From Stutzerimonas stutzeri KOS6 (GTDB lineage Bacteria; Pseudomonadota; Gammaproteobacteria; Pseudomonadales; Pseudomonadaceae): DNA of 32,652 nucleotides. Below are positions 17,550 through 25,898 of the stretch, one piece after another (positions within the stretch are counted from its first letter, which is position 1; every line of letters starts with the position of its first letter). Location: assembly GCF_000307775.2 (NCBI RefSeq), contig NZ_KK020678.1, positions 327,150 to 359,801 of the forward strand. The letters are read 5' to 3'. Made by a program: the position numbers and the translations under genes. The notes beneath the pieces were generated by a model. The model worked only from the letters and a program-made list of their open reading frames with translations, made no database searches and had not been told where the DNA came from.

Positions 17550-20500
17550 ATGACTGAAGATCAGCTGGAGCAGGAAACCCTCGGCTGGCTCAGTGAACTG
17601 GGATACGTGCATCTGTATGGCCCGGATATCGCCTGCGACGGCAGTAACCCCGAGCGCGAGAGCTATCACGATGTGCTGTTGACCATGCGCCTGCGCACGG
17701 CCATCGCCCGGCTCAACCCGCAGGTCCCGCTGGCGGCGCGTGAGGACGCCTTGCGCCAGGTGCTGGAGCTGGGCGTGCCGGTGCAGCTGTCGGCCAACCG
17801 CCTGTTCCATCGCCTTCTGGTCGGCGGCGTGCCGGTGCAATACCAGAAGGACGGCGAGACCCGTGGCGATTTCGTGCGGTTGATCGACTGGGCCGATGCG
17901 CGAGCCAACGAGTGGCTGGCTATCAACCAGTTCAGCATCCAAGGGCCGAAACATACGCGCCGGCCGGATATCATCCTGTTCGTCAATGGCCTGCCGTTGG
18001 TGCTACTGGAGCTGAAAAACTCAGCTGACGTGCATGCTGATCTAAACAAGGCCTTCAACCAGATTCAAACGTATAAGGAGCAGATTCCAGACGTTTTCCA
18101 CTACAACGAGATTCTGGTAATCAGCGATGGCAGTGAGGCCCGCATGGGCTCGCTGTCGGCGGACATCGAGCGCTTCGCGCGTTGGCGCACCATCGATGGT
18201 GTAACGGTCGATCCGCTGGGCGAGTTCAATGAGCTGGAGACGCTGGTGCGTGGTGTGCTGCAGCCGGCGATGCTGTTGGATTATCTGCGCTATTTCGTAC
18301 TGTTCGAGGACGACGGCCAGCTGGTGAAGAAAATTGCTGGCTATCACCAGTTCCATGCGGTGCGCGCGGCCGTTCAGCAGGTGGTCAGCGCCTCGCGTCC
18401 GGGCGGCACGCACAAGGGCGGGGTCGTTTGGCACACCCAGGGCTCCGGCAAGAGCATCACCATGACCTGTTTCGCCGCGCGGGTGATGCAGGAGTCGGCG
18501 ATGGAGAACCCGACCATCGTGGTGATCACCGACCGCAATGACCTGGATGGCCAGCTGTTCGGCGTGTTCTCGCTGTCGCAGGATTTGTTGCGCGAACAGC
18601 CGGTGCAGGTGGTGACGCGTGGTGACTTGCGCGAGAAGCTGGCCAACCGGCCCAGTGGTGGCATTGTGTTCGCCACTATCCAGAAGTTCATGCCAGGCGA
18701 GGATGAAGACAGTTTCCCGGTCTTGTCCACGCGTTCGAATATCGTGGTGGTAGCCGACGAGGCGCACCGCACTCAATACGGCTTCAGCGCTTCGCTGAAG
18801 GTACAAGACGTTAAGGTGGCGGAGGCCAGTGCCCGATATCAGGTGGGTTATGCCCAGCATCTACGCGACGCTCTACCCAACGCTACCTTTGTGGCCTTTA
18901 CCGGTACGCCGGTGTCCAGCGAAGACCGTGATACTCGTGCGGTGTTCGGCGACTACATCCACGTCTATGACATGCAGCAGGCTAAGGAGGATGGCGCCAC
19001 GGTGGCCATCTACTACGAGTCGCGCTTGGCCAAGCTGTCGCTCAAAGACAGCGAGCTGGCGCATATCGATGATGAAGTAGATGAACTGGCAGAGGATGAG
19101 GAAGAGGACCAGCAGGCGCGGCTGAAGTCGCGCTGGGCGGCGCTGGAGAAGGTGGTGGGGGCTGAGCCGCGGATCAAGAGCGTGGCGGCGGATCTGGTGG
19201 CGCACTTCGAAGAGCGAAATTTGGGCCTGGTAGAGATGGGCCAGATGCCGGGCAAAGCAATGGTTGTGGCCATGAGCCGCGAGATTTGCGTGCACCTCTA
19301 CGACGCGATCGTCGAACTGCGTCCTGAGTGGCACCACGAGGACCCAGAGCAGGGCGCGATCAAGATCGTCATGACCGGGAGCGCCTCGGACAAGGCGCTG
19401 CTGCGCCCGCATATCTATCCCAGCCAGGTGAAAAAGCGCTTGGAGAAACGTTTCAAGGGTCCCGCCGACCCGCTCAAATTGGTCATCGTGCGCGACATGT
19501 GGCTGACCGGCTTTGACGCGCCCTGCGTGCACACCCTGTACGTGGACAAGCCCATGAAGGGCCACAACCTGATGCAGGCCATTGCCCGGGTGAACCGCGT
19601 GTTCAAGGACAAGCAGGGCGGCCTGGTGGTGGATTACATCGGCATCGCCAATGAACTCAAGGCGGCACTCAAGGAGTACACCGCCAGCAAGGGTAGGGGG
19701 CGACCCACCGTGGATGCCCACGAAGCCTACGCGGTGCTGGAAGAGAAGCTGGATGTGCTGCGTGGCCTACTGTATGGCTTCAACTACAGCGACTATCTGA
19801 CAGGTGGTCACAAGCTGCTGGCCGGCGCCGCCAACCACGTGTTGGAACTGGAGGACGGCAAAAAGCGCTTCGCCGACAACGCACTGGCCATGAGCAAGGC
19901 GTTCACCCTGTGCTGCACCCTGGATGAAGCCAAAGCGGTGCGCGACGAGGTGGCTTTTTTCCAGGCCATCAAGGTGGTGCTGACCAAGCGCGAAATCAGC
20001 GCCAAGAAGAAGACTGACGAAGACCGCGAATTGGCCATCCGCCAGATAATCGGCAATGCCGTGGTTTCCGGTGAGGTGGTGGATGTGTTCGAGGCGGTGG
20101 GCCTGGACAAACCCAACATCGGCCTGCTCGACGATGAGTTCCTTGCCGAGGTGCGCAACCTTCCGGAGAAGAACCTGGCGGTGGAACTGCTGGAGCGGCT
20201 CCTGGAGGGCGAGATCAAGAGTAAGTTCGCCAGCAACCTGGCTCAGGAGAAGAAGTTCTCCGAACTGCTAGATAGTGTCATCAAGCGCTACCAAAACCGC
20301 TCCATCGAAACCGCCCAGGTCATTGAGGAGCTGATCGAGATGGCCAAGAAGTTCGCCGCTGCAAGCAAGCGGGGCGAGCAACTGGGACTGAATGACGACG
20401 AGCTGGCCTTCTACGATGCCCTGGCCAACAACGAGGCCTCAGTACGCGAGCTGGGTGATGAGATCCTAGCCAAGATCGCCCATGAACTGACCGCCAACCT

Positions 20501-20669
20501 GCGGCAGAACGTGACGGTCGACTGGAATAATCGCGACAGCGTGCGTGCCAAGCTGCGGCTGATGGTCAAGCGCATCCTGCGCAAATACAAATACCCGCCG
20601 GACCAGCAGGAAGAGGCAGCGCAACTGGTGCTTGCGCAAGCTGAAACGCTTTGTGCTAGTTGGTCGTAG
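17550..20669 (+). CDS. hsdR: Type I restriction-modification motor endonuclease HsdR
   Basis: HsdR translocates DNA with ATP and cleaves unmethylated DNA when bound to HsdM2S. The 1039-residue protein is close to the length of the IC-type EcoR124I HsdR. The nuclease motif X is D140...E154-L-K156 (in PDIIL and LLELKN). Helicase motifs are Walker A HTQGSGKS (K301), DEAH (403-406), TGTPV, and a late motif [17 protein letters not shown]. The C-terminal third is helical and serves assembly. It is seven genes away from its partners hsdM and hsdS, with McrBC and Zorya in between, yet only 9 nt from zorD. Its own Shine-Dalgarno is poor, so it probably relies on read-through from zorD. Confidence 0.97.
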   Translation: MTEDQLEQETLGWLSELGYVHLYGPDIACDGSNPERESYHDVLLTMRLRTAIARLNPQVPLAAREDALRQVLELGVPVQLSANRLFHRLLVGGVPVQYQKDGETRGDFVRLIDWADARANEWLAINQFSIQGPKHTRRPDIILFVNGLPLVLLELKNSADVHADLNKAFNQIQTYKEQIPDVFHYNEILVISDGSEARMGSLSADIERFARWRTIDGVTVDPLGEFNELETLVRGVLQPAMLLDYLRYFVLFEDDGQLVKKIAGYHQFHAVRAAVQQVVSASRPGGTHKGGVVWHTQGSGKSITMTCFAARVMQESAMENPTIVVITDRNDLDGQLFGVFSLSQDLLREQPVQVVTRGDLREKLANRPSGGIVFATIQKFMPGEDEDSFPVLSTRSNIVVVADEAHRTQYGFSASLKVQDVKVAEASARYQVGYAQHLRDALPNATFVAFTGTPVSSEDRDTRAVFGDYIHVYDMQQAKEDGATVAIYYESRLAKLSLKDSELAHIDDEVDELAEDEEEDQQARLKSRWAALEKVVGAEPRIKSVAADLVAHFEERNLGLVEMGQMPGKAMVVAMSREICVHLYDAIVELRPEWHHEDPEQGAIKIVMTGSASDKALLRPHIYPSQVKKRLEKRFKGPADPLKLVIVRDMWLTGFDAPCVHTLYVDKPMKGHNLMQAIARVNRVFKDKQGGLVVDYIGIANELKAALKEYTASKGRGRPTVDAHEAYAVLEEKLDVLRGLLYGFNYSDYLTGGHKLLAGAANHVLELEDGKKRFADNALAMSKAFTLCCTLDEAKAVRDEVAFFQAIKVVLTKREISAKKKTDEDRELAIRQIIGNAVVSGEVVDVFEAVGLDKPNIGLLDDEFLAEVRNLPEKNLAVELLERLLEGEIKSKFASNLAQEKKFSELLDSVIKRYQNRSIETAQVIEELIEMAKKFAAASKRGEQLGLNDDELAFYDALANNEASVRELGDEILAKIAHELTANLRQNVTVDWNNRDSVRAKLRLMVKRILRKYKYPPDQQEEAAQLVLAQAETLCASWS

Positions 20670-20788
20670 GGCATGCCTGAGTTTCCGGGGTTTGCTTCAA
20701 ATCGACGAGTCCCCTGCGTTGTCGCTAAGGTGCTGCTGGGGAGTGGCGCGTTGCTTAGCGTAATTCCGGCTGCTGAATGGAGACCGAC

Positions 20789-21025
20789 ATGACAATGGCG
20801 TGCGAGCGGACAAAGGCGGTAGTTGAGACTCGACAGTTTCTCTTGCAACTCAAAAGTGATCCCGCTTTACCTGAGATGATACGCACGCAGGCTAAGGCGC
20901 TGCTAAGGCATTACCCAGAGCCTGGCCAGATTACCCAGCTCGCATTGCTGGAAAAAGCAGTGACAGGGTTGGAGGGTGCTGACCTACCGCCACTAATCTC
21001 ACTGTGGTCACCGGTTTTCGAGTAG
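20789..21025 (+). CDS. BPSL0761-family small protein
   Basis: This 78-residue soluble protein has the pattern of the uncharacterised BPSL0761 family: MTMACERTKAVVETRQFL, then a middle with RTQAKALLRHYPEP. I chose the ATG at 20789 because GGAG stands six bases before it; the in-frame ATG at 20777 has none and would add four residues. It follows hsdR by 119 nt without a clear terminator. Function is unknown. In Pseudomonas such genes are typically found in accessory regions, which agrees with a place near the right island edge. Confidence 0.75.
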   Translation: MTMACERTKAVVETRQFLLQLKSDPALPEMIRTQAKALLRHYPEPGQITQLALLEKAVTGLEGADLPPLISLWSPVFE

Positions 21026-21657
21026 GTGCTACGCAGTTCTCTGTGGCCTTCTTTAGGCTGGTCCTAACGATCCATGCAGGGGAAAACGCATCTGATTGCC
21101 TGCGTGGTGGTAAAAAAGTGGTACGGATTTTCTTGCTTCGTCCTGTAGGTCTCTAGAAATCAGGCGATTCAAGAAAAGCGATCCGATCCATCATGGGGGC
21201 GACGCTGAATGTGCGATTTATCGCAGGCCACGTACTGATTGGGTTCGAGCTATCTTTTATCGAATTTTGCATTATTGCTTTCGGTTATCTTGCCGGCTTT
21301 TCGGTGGGGGATTTCGTTGCGTATCGAATTTTCTGTGGAAAATTTAAATAAGGTTGTACCAGAGGTTGCCGTCACCAATTTGCCACGATTAAGTCGTGCA
21401 AGAAAAAGAGACGGGTAGCCCAGCTAGGTTACAGGACGAGGTCCGAGTTTATCAGGCGCGCCATGGCCACGAGCGAAAGAAGGCGGCAGCGGCTTTGCTG
21501 CAAGCGGCAGAGACTGAGCTGAACGAGCTGGTGTGGTCGAGCGGGTGAGAGCTCGACGATGGCTCTAGCTGAAAATCACCGGGCAATTCTCGGACGCCGC
21601 GGCACCGACTATCGATGCCTCGGCCAGGGCGCGATGCCACAGGGATTTTCCGCAATA
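21026..21657. other. Gene-poor right margin of the defence island
   Basis: No firm gene is present. The part 21190-21360 is clearly AT-richer than the flanks and contains a possible 52-codon membrane peptide (listed separately). A GTG-started 50-codon reading frame (21396-21548, Ala/Glu-rich, containing HGHERKK) has no ribosome-binding site. I could not find a direct repeat matching the left flank that would mark an attachment site. Confidence 0.5.
21193..21351 (+). CDS. Possible small membrane peptide (52 aa)
   Basis: ATG-GGG-GCG-ACG opens a 52-residue frame ending TAA. Residues 9-40 are strongly hydrophobic (VLIGFELSF, FCIIAFGYLAGFSV) and the C-terminus is basic (GKFK), the look of a single-helix membrane peptide. 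There is no convincing Shine-Dalgarno and the DNA is AT-rich, so a chance frame in foreign DNA is equally possible. No family recognised. Confidence 0.25.
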   Translation: MGATLNVRFIAGHVLIGFELSFIEFCIIAFGYLAGFSVGDFVAYRIFCGKFK

Positions 21658-22434
21658 CTATTTTTCGACGAAAGCACGTTCGATGACGTAATCGCCCGGT
21701 TCACCCTGCTGCGCCGATGCCTCGAAACCCATTGAATCAAGCATGGCGGTCAGCTCGTCCAGCATTGCCGGACTGCCGCAGAGCATCACCCGGTCGCTGT
21801 CCCTGTTCAGGGGCGGCAGGCCGATGTCGGCGGCGAGCTTGCCGGTCTCCACCAGGGTGGTGATGCGGCCCTGATTGCGGAAAGGCTCGCGGGTGACGGT
21901 GGGGTAATAGATCAGCTTCTCGCGCACGTCATCGCCGAGGAATTCGTGCTGCGGCAATTCGAGAGTCAGGTAGTCGTAGTAGGCCAGTTCGCTGACGTGA
22001 CGCACGCAATGCACCAGCACGATTTTGTCGAAACGTTCATAGGCATCCGGGTCACGGACGATGCTCATGAACGGAGCCAGGCCGGTGCCGGTGCCGAATA
22101 GGTAGAGGTGCTTGCCGGCCCGCAGGTCGTGCATGACCAGGGTGCCGACCGGCTTGCGACTGACCAGGATCGGATCGCCAGCCTTCAGATGCTGCAGGCG
22201 CGAGGTGAGTGGGCCGTCCGGCACCTTGATGCTGAGAAATTCCAGATGCTCGTCGTGATTGGCGCTGACGATGCTGTAGGCGCGCATCAGCGGTTTGCCC
22301 TCGACACCGAGGCCGATCATCACGAAGTGGCCATTCTCGAAGCGCAGGCCAGGATCACGGGTGGTGGTGAAGCTGAACAGGGTGTCGTTCCAGTGACGGA
22401 CGCTGAGAACGCTTTCGGTACCGATTGCAGCCAT
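21658..22434 (-). CDS. fpr: Ferredoxin-NADP reductase (Fpr family)
   Basis: Fpr moves electrons between NADPH and ferredoxin or flavodoxin using FAD. The 258-residue protein shows the FAD-binding RAYSIVS, the pyrophosphate-binding FGTGTGLAPF, the NADP-site CGSPAML and the typical bacterial C-terminus ending FVEK. I chose the ATG at 22434 because GGAGGA lies six bases before it; a start at 22455 would add seven residues without such a site. It is the last gene of the minus-strand sulfur cluster, 46 nt after yeiH. Pseudomonas normally has another fpr copy, so this one probably serves the two ferredoxins of the cluster. Confidence 0.93.
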   Translation of the reverse strand: MAAIGTESVLSVRHWNDTLFSFTTTRDPGLRFENGHFVMIGLGVEGKPLMRAYSIVSANHDEHLEFLSIKVPDGPLTSRLQHLKAGDPILVSRKPVGTLVMHDLRAGKHLYLFGTGTGLAPFMSIVRDPDAYERFDKIVLVHCVRHVSELAYYDYLTLELPQHEFLGDDVREKLIYYPTVTREPFRNQGRITTLVETGKLAADIGLPPLNRDSDRVMLCGSPAMLDELTAMLDSMGFEASAQQGEPGDYVIERAFVEK

Positions 22435-22480
22435 GGCAAATCCTCCAACAGTCAAAAGGGAAACGAGGCAGGAAAAATCT

Positions 22481-23488
22481 TCAGGGCGAGGCCAGCGCCA
22501 GCATCCCCATCGTGCCCAGCAGCAGGCCGATGCTGAGCGCTACCAGCAGCAGCATCGGCCGCCAGCCCTGGGCGAACAGTTCGCCCAGGGTGGTGCGCAT
22601 GCCGAGCGCGGCCATGGTGACCAACAGGCAGGCATTGGATGCGACAATGAGCCCCTCGCGCAGCCCGGCCGGCAGCCAGCCGAGGCTGTTCAGCCCGAAC
22701 AGGGCGAGAAAGCCGAGCAGGAACAATGGAAGCTCGGCATTGCCGGAGTCGTCGCGGCGCAGCAGCCAGCCGAGCAGCAATACCAGCGGTGCCAGCAGTG
22801 CGACGCGCAACAGTTTGGTCAGGGTTGCGATATCGCCGGCGCTGTCGGAAACCAGGTAACCAGCCCCGGCAGCCTGGGCCACGTCATGGATGCTGGCGCC
22901 GAGCAGCAGCCCGCTCTCCACGTCGTCGTATTGCAGCGCGCCGAGCAGCGGCGGGTAGACCAGCATCGACAGGGTGCCCAGGGCGGTGACGCCGACCACC
23001 ACGCCGAGCAGTCGTCGCTCTTCCAGCCGGCCGGCCGGAATCACCGCGGCCACTGCTATCGCCGCCGACACGCCGCAGATCGCTACCGCCACGCCGGCGA
23101 CCAGGCTGTGCAGCCGCGGTAGGCCCAGCCAGTGGCCCAGCAGCAAGGCCGTGCCGATCACCAGCGGCACGCTGGTCAGCACGATCAGCAATGGCAGGCT
23201 GCCAACGCTGAGCAGTTGCTCGACGCCGATCCGCGCGCCCAGCAGTGCCACGCCGATACGCAGCACATGGCGGCTGCAGAAGCTGACGCCGACTTGCATG
23301 CGTGGGTCGGCGGCCTGGTTGGCGAAGCCGAATCCCAGCAACAGGACCAGCATCAGTGCCGGTGCCGCGTAATGCTCGGCCAGAAAACTGCCGGCCAGCG
23401 CCAGCACTCCGCACAGGGCTGTGCCGGGATAGAGCCGGCGCAGCGTGGCGAAAGGCGGCGCGAGCAACTGATGGGCGCGGCTGGTCAT
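22481..23488 (-). CDS. YeiH-family putative sulfate exporter
   Basis: This 335-residue inner-membrane protein of the YeiH/UPF0324 family (putative sulfate exporter, TC 2.A.98) has about ten hydrophobic helices. The family signatures GVALLGARIG, ICGVSAAIAVAAVIPA and GASIHDVAQAAGAGY are present. Members are proposed to export sulfate or sulfite, and this fits its company of an AprA-like enzyme and a sulfonate-type importer. Transport direction and substrate have not been established for most of the family. It overlaps the DUF971 gene by 4 nt. Confidence 0.9.
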   Translation of the reverse strand: MTSRAHQLLAPPFATLRRLYPGTALCGVLALAGSFLAEHYAAPALMLVLLLGFGFANQAADPRMQVGVSFCSRHVLRIGVALLGARIGVEQLLSVGSLPLLIVLTSVPLVIGTALLLGHWLGLPRLHSLVAGVAVAICGVSAAIAVAAVIPAGRLEERRLLGVVVGVTALGTLSMLVYPPLLGALQYDDVESGLLLGASIHDVAQAAGAGYLVSDSAGDIATLTKLLRVALLAPLVLLLGWLLRRDDSGNAELPLFLLGFLALFGLNSLGWLPAGLREGLIVASNACLLVTMAALGMRTTLGELFAQGWRPMLLLVALSIGLLLGTMGMLALASP

Positions 23489-23796
23489 TGCAGCCGCTCG
23501 CCCAGTTCCCGCAGGTAGGCCCAGGGATAAAGCCCGCGGTAGTGGCCGTCGCTGAAATGGAACTGCACGCCGCTGATGCCGGACACCTCCAGCCGATCAA
23601 CACCGACGTCGGCGTCGATCAGAGTCAGTGCGCCGCGCTGCTGCGCCTGGGCGCACATCGAGCAGGCGCAGGATTTGCGCAGCGCGAGGCAGCTCAGTTG
23701 GCTACGCACGCCGTCGGACCAGAGCACTTCGAGCATCTTCTGCGCCTTGCGCAGGCGAATTTCCGTGGGCGGGGCGATCAGGGTCTGGGTGGTCAT
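23485..23796 (-). CDS. DUF971 family protein
   Basis: This 103-residue protein matches DUF971, the domain also found at the N-terminus of gamma-butyrobetaine hydroxylase: PTEIRLRKAQKMLEVLWSDG, then Cys-rich CLALRKSCACSMCAQ, then VQFHFSDGHYRGLYPWAYLR. Three clustered cysteines may bind a metal. DUF971 proteins often occur beside iron-sulfur or electron-transfer genes, and a maturation role is often assumed but unproven. Start at 23796 is supported by GAGGAG six bases upstream; the in-frame ATG at 23814 is not. Confidence 0.85.
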   Translation of the reverse strand: MTTQTLIAPPTEIRLRKAQKMLEVLWSDGVRSQLSCLALRKSCACSMCAQAQQRGALTLIDADVGVDRLEVSGISGVQFHFSDGHYRGLYPWAYLRELGERLQ

Positions 23797-23806
23797 GGGC
23801 AACTCC

Positions 23807-24001
23807 TCAACCAATCTGGCAAAAGGCCCCGAACAGGCGCGGCGGATAGCCGTCCAGCACCATCAGGGCAGGGGTTTCCGGTGTCCTGACGAAGCGGCTC
23901 TGATCCTCGACCGGCCGTGCACTGCCGGTCAGGGCCGCGCTGCCAATCACCAGCGCCAGCAAAACGCGGCGGGACCAACTCGTCATGACAAGTTCGGGCA
24001 T
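23807..24001 (-). CDS. Small exported protein of unknown function (64 aa)
   Basis: The ATG lies 3 nt after the fdxA stop. The product has a clear signal peptide (SRRVLLALVIGSAALTGSA) that would leave a mature peptide of about 36-40 residues with one Cys near the end. A second ATG five codons later (MTSWSRR) is possible. It sits between fdxA and the DUF971 gene in the same operon with short gaps, so it is likely translated. I recognise no family. Confidence 0.55.
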   Translation of the reverse strand: MPELVMTSWSRRVLLALVIGSAALTGSARPVEDQSRFVRTPETPALMVLDGYPPRLFGAFCQIG

Positions 24002-24004
24002 GGC

Positions 24005-24328
24005 TCAGCGCTCCAGAAACTGCAGCTTGTCGCCCCGATCGACCCAGGTATCGGCTTCGGCCAATGGGCTGTTGGTCTGGGTGATCACCGGCCAGACCTC
24101 GGCCAGCTCGGCGTTGAGTTCGATGAAATGGCTCTGCTCGGCGGGCAATGCGTTGTCGGCGAAGATCGCGTCGGCCGGGCATTCTGGTGCGCAGAGGCTG
24201 CAATCGATGCAGGTCTCGGGGTTGATCACCAAGAAGTTCGGCCCCTCGTGAAAGCAGTCCGCCGGGCAGACCTCCACGCAGTCGGTGTATTTGCAGCGGA
24301 TGCAGTTTTCAGTAACGACATAAGTCAT
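24005..24328 (-). CDS. fdxA: Seven-iron ferredoxin FdxA
   Basis: This 107-residue ferredoxin is almost superposable on Azotobacter FdI. It has one [3Fe-4S] and one [4Fe-4S] cluster, bound by cysteines in the segments C9-x2-C12-x4-C17-x3-C21 and C40-x2-C43-x2-C46-x3-C50. The conserved tail NAELAEVWP and a final LER are present. It is a low-potential electron carrier and likely partner of Fpr at the end of the same cluster. GAGGAG lies 8 nt before the ATG. A 235-nt gap with repeats separates it from the HEAT gene, so it may have its own promoter. Confidence 0.95.
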   Translation of the reverse strand: MTYVVTENCIRCKYTDCVEVCPADCFHEGPNFLVINPETCIDCSLCAPECPADAIFADNALPAEQSHFIELNAELAEVWPVITQTNSPLAEADTWVDRGDKLQFLER

Positions 24329-24563
24329 GTCTCTGGCTCCTCTGGTGCGCCCGGCCCCTCACCCCAGCACTCTCCAGAGGTGCGAGGGGGCGGAAGCTGC
24401 GCGGATCCCGGCGGCGTAGGCGGCCCTTCGTTAGGTCGGCACCGCCGCGTCTAGTCTGGAAATCGCTCAACACGTCAAACCTGTAGGGCGGGCTTAAAAC
24501 CGCCGAGCGTGCTCGGCGGAACAGCAATGGCGAATCGCACCCGCCTTGTCAGGGGCTGCACGG
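24329..24563. repeat. Intergenic REP-like palindromic repeat
   Basis: No gene is seen. CCGCCGAGC (24500-24508) and GCTCGGCGG (24511-24519) form a perfect 9-bp hairpin with a two-base turn, preceded by GGCGG-N8-CCGCC. The unit starts GTAGGGCGGGCTT, the style of dispersed extragenic palindromes in Pseudomonas. It may stabilise or end the transcript 3' of the HEAT gene. Confidence 0.55.
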
Positions 24564-25523
24564 TCACGCTGCCGCATCGAGCCTGGACATGGCCCAGCGG
24601 GCCAGCTTGCGGACATCCGGGTCCGGGTCGTCCATGGCGGCTTCGACGAAGGGGCGAGCGTCGTTGTGGCCGATGGAACCGAGCGCACCGATGGCGGCCT
24701 TGCGCAGGTTGCTCATCGGGTCGCGGGCACAGACGCCCAGCGCCGGAATGGCCGCGATGGAACCGAGCTTGCCGAGTGAGTCCACGGCCTTTTCGCGGAC
24801 CTGCCAGAAGCTGTCATGGGTGGCCTCGACCAGCGGCTGCAGGGCGGCCTGGTAGTTGAGCTTGCCGATACTCACCGTCGCCTCGACGCGCACCTGCCAG
24901 TGCTCGTCGCGTAGTAGGCCAACGAGTGTCGGACCGACCTGCTCGGGCGTCGCGTAGACCAGCGCACCGGTAGCCGCGCGGCGTACCTCGGCATCACTGT
25001 CGTGCTGGGCGCGCTCCATCAACGCGGGCAGGTTTTCGGTCTGTTTGAGCCAGCCGATCACCGCTACCGCCTCGCGGCGCACACCGGGATCTTCGGTCTG
25101 CATGCGCTGCAGCGCCGGGGCTTGGGCCGCCGGGTTACGCAGTGGTTTGAGCGCGCGCAGGATGCCCGCCACGACGAATGGGTCGTCCGTGCCTTCCAGC
25201 GCTTCCAGCAGCGGAAGGGCGGCGGCCGGGTCCTTCAAGTCTGCCAGCGCGTGAGCGGCGGAGTTGCGTACCACCTCGTTACTGTCCTGCAGGGCGGCGA
25301 TCAGCGCGTCGGCGATATCCACGGCATCGAACTCGTCGACCACCTTGGCGGCCTCCTGGCGCACCGCGGGGTCAGGGTCGTTAAGCGCGAGGATCAGTAA
25401 CTCGGCCGCTTCCGGCTCGCCGCAATCGACCAGCTCGAGTACGGCAACGCGGCGAATGCCGGGATCTTCGGACGCCAGGTTTATGGCAATTTCCTGCAGC
25501 ATGGGATCGTCATAAGTCTTCAT
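24564..25523 (-). CDS. HEAT-repeat protein of the AprA-like cluster
   Basis: This 319-residue protein is built almost wholly of about ten ~31-residue helical repeats with the recurring pattern D-P-x-V-R-x-x-A-x-x-A-L (for example DPDPAVRQEAAKV, DSNEVVRNSAAHAL, DSDAEVRRAATGAL). Such HEAT solenoids are protein-docking scaffolds, also seen in phycobilin-lyase-like proteins. There is no signal peptide, so it is cytoplasmic. GAGGAG precedes the ATG. It lies 10 nt after the AprB-like ferredoxin gene and is presumably a partner or maturation factor for the flavoprotein-ferredoxin pair. That role is inferred only from position. Confidence 0.88.
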   Translation of the reverse strand: MKTYDDPMLQEIAINLASEDPGIRRVAVLELVDCGEPEAAELLILALNDPDPAVRQEAAKVVDEFDAVDIADALIAALQDSNEVVRNSAAHALADLKDPAAALPLLEALEGTDDPFVVAGILRALKPLRNPAAQAPALQRMQTEDPGVRREAVAVIGWLKQTENLPALMERAQHDSDAEVRRAATGALVYATPEQVGPTLVGLLRDEHWQVRVEATVSIGKLNYQAALQPLVEATHDSFWQVREKAVDSLGKLGSIAAIPALGVCARDPMSNLRKAAIGALGSIGHNDARPFVEAAMDDPDPDVRKLARWAMSRLDAAA

Positions 25524-25533
25524 CAGCGGCTCC

Positions 25534-25767
25534 TCAGCGCAGCAGGTAGGGAATGTTCACCTTGACCGCATCGGTCGGGCAGTCGGTTTCGCAGGGCATG
25601 CAGTACCAGCATTCGTCGTACTTCATGTGTGCCTTGCCGGTGTCCGGGTTGATCCACAGGACGTCCAGCGGGCAGACGTCAATGCAGACGCGGCAACCCT
25701 TCTCGGCAATGCATTTGTCTTCGTCCACGATGACCGGGACGGCAGAGCGGTGGTTGGCTACGGGCAT
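25534..25767 (-). CDS. AprB-like 2x[4Fe-4S] ferredoxin
   Basis: This 77-residue ferredoxin has two cysteine sets, C-x5-C-x2-C-x3-CP near residues 19-32 and C-x2-C-x2-C-x3-CP near 53-63 (ECWYCMPCETDCP). The second resembles the ECWYC-type site of the adenylylsulfate reductase beta subunit AprB. The long C-terminal tail of true AprB is absent. It would pass electrons to or from the flavoprotein encoded upstream. GAGGAG lies 7 nt before the ATG. A REP pair lies between it and the flavoprotein gene. Confidence 0.9.
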   Translation of the reverse strand: MPVANHRSAVPVIVDEDKCIAEKGCRVCIDVCPLDVLWINPDTGKAHMKYDECWYCMPCETDCPTDAVKVNIPYLLR

Positions 25768-25811
25768 GATTTATCTCCTCGGTTCCAGTCGAGCGGGCAC
25801 GGCGGTCGCTC

Positions 25812-25877
25812 TTGTAGGGGCGAATTCATTCGCCCTCGTATGTCGGGTTCGGTGGGCGAATAAATTCGCCCCTACGA
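25812..25877. repeat. Inverted REP pair (REPIN)
   Basis: TGTAGGGGCGAATTCATTCG (within 25813-25834) and its near-inverse AATAAATTCGCCCCTACGA (ending 25877) flank a ~20-nt spacer, the form of a Pseudomonas REPIN. It lies in the 131-nt gap between the AprA-like and AprB-like genes, where it could form an mRNA hairpin that sets their relative expression. Confidence 0.85.
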
Positions 25878-25898
25878 GGTGAAACGGCCGCCCAAAGG

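Noticed and set aside
18873..19721. 282-codon minus-strand frame within hsdR
   Set aside because: Antisense shadow of the helicase region; low-complexity product without family features.
148..21427. CTAGCTGGGC (148-157) and its reverse complement (21418-21427) as attachment sites
   Set aside because: They are inverted, not direct, and only ten bases long; attachment sites of an integrated element should be direct repeats.
22433..23122. 229-codon plus-strand frame antisense to yeiH
   Set aside because: Q/A/R-rich composition typical of antisense to a hydrophobic membrane protein gene.
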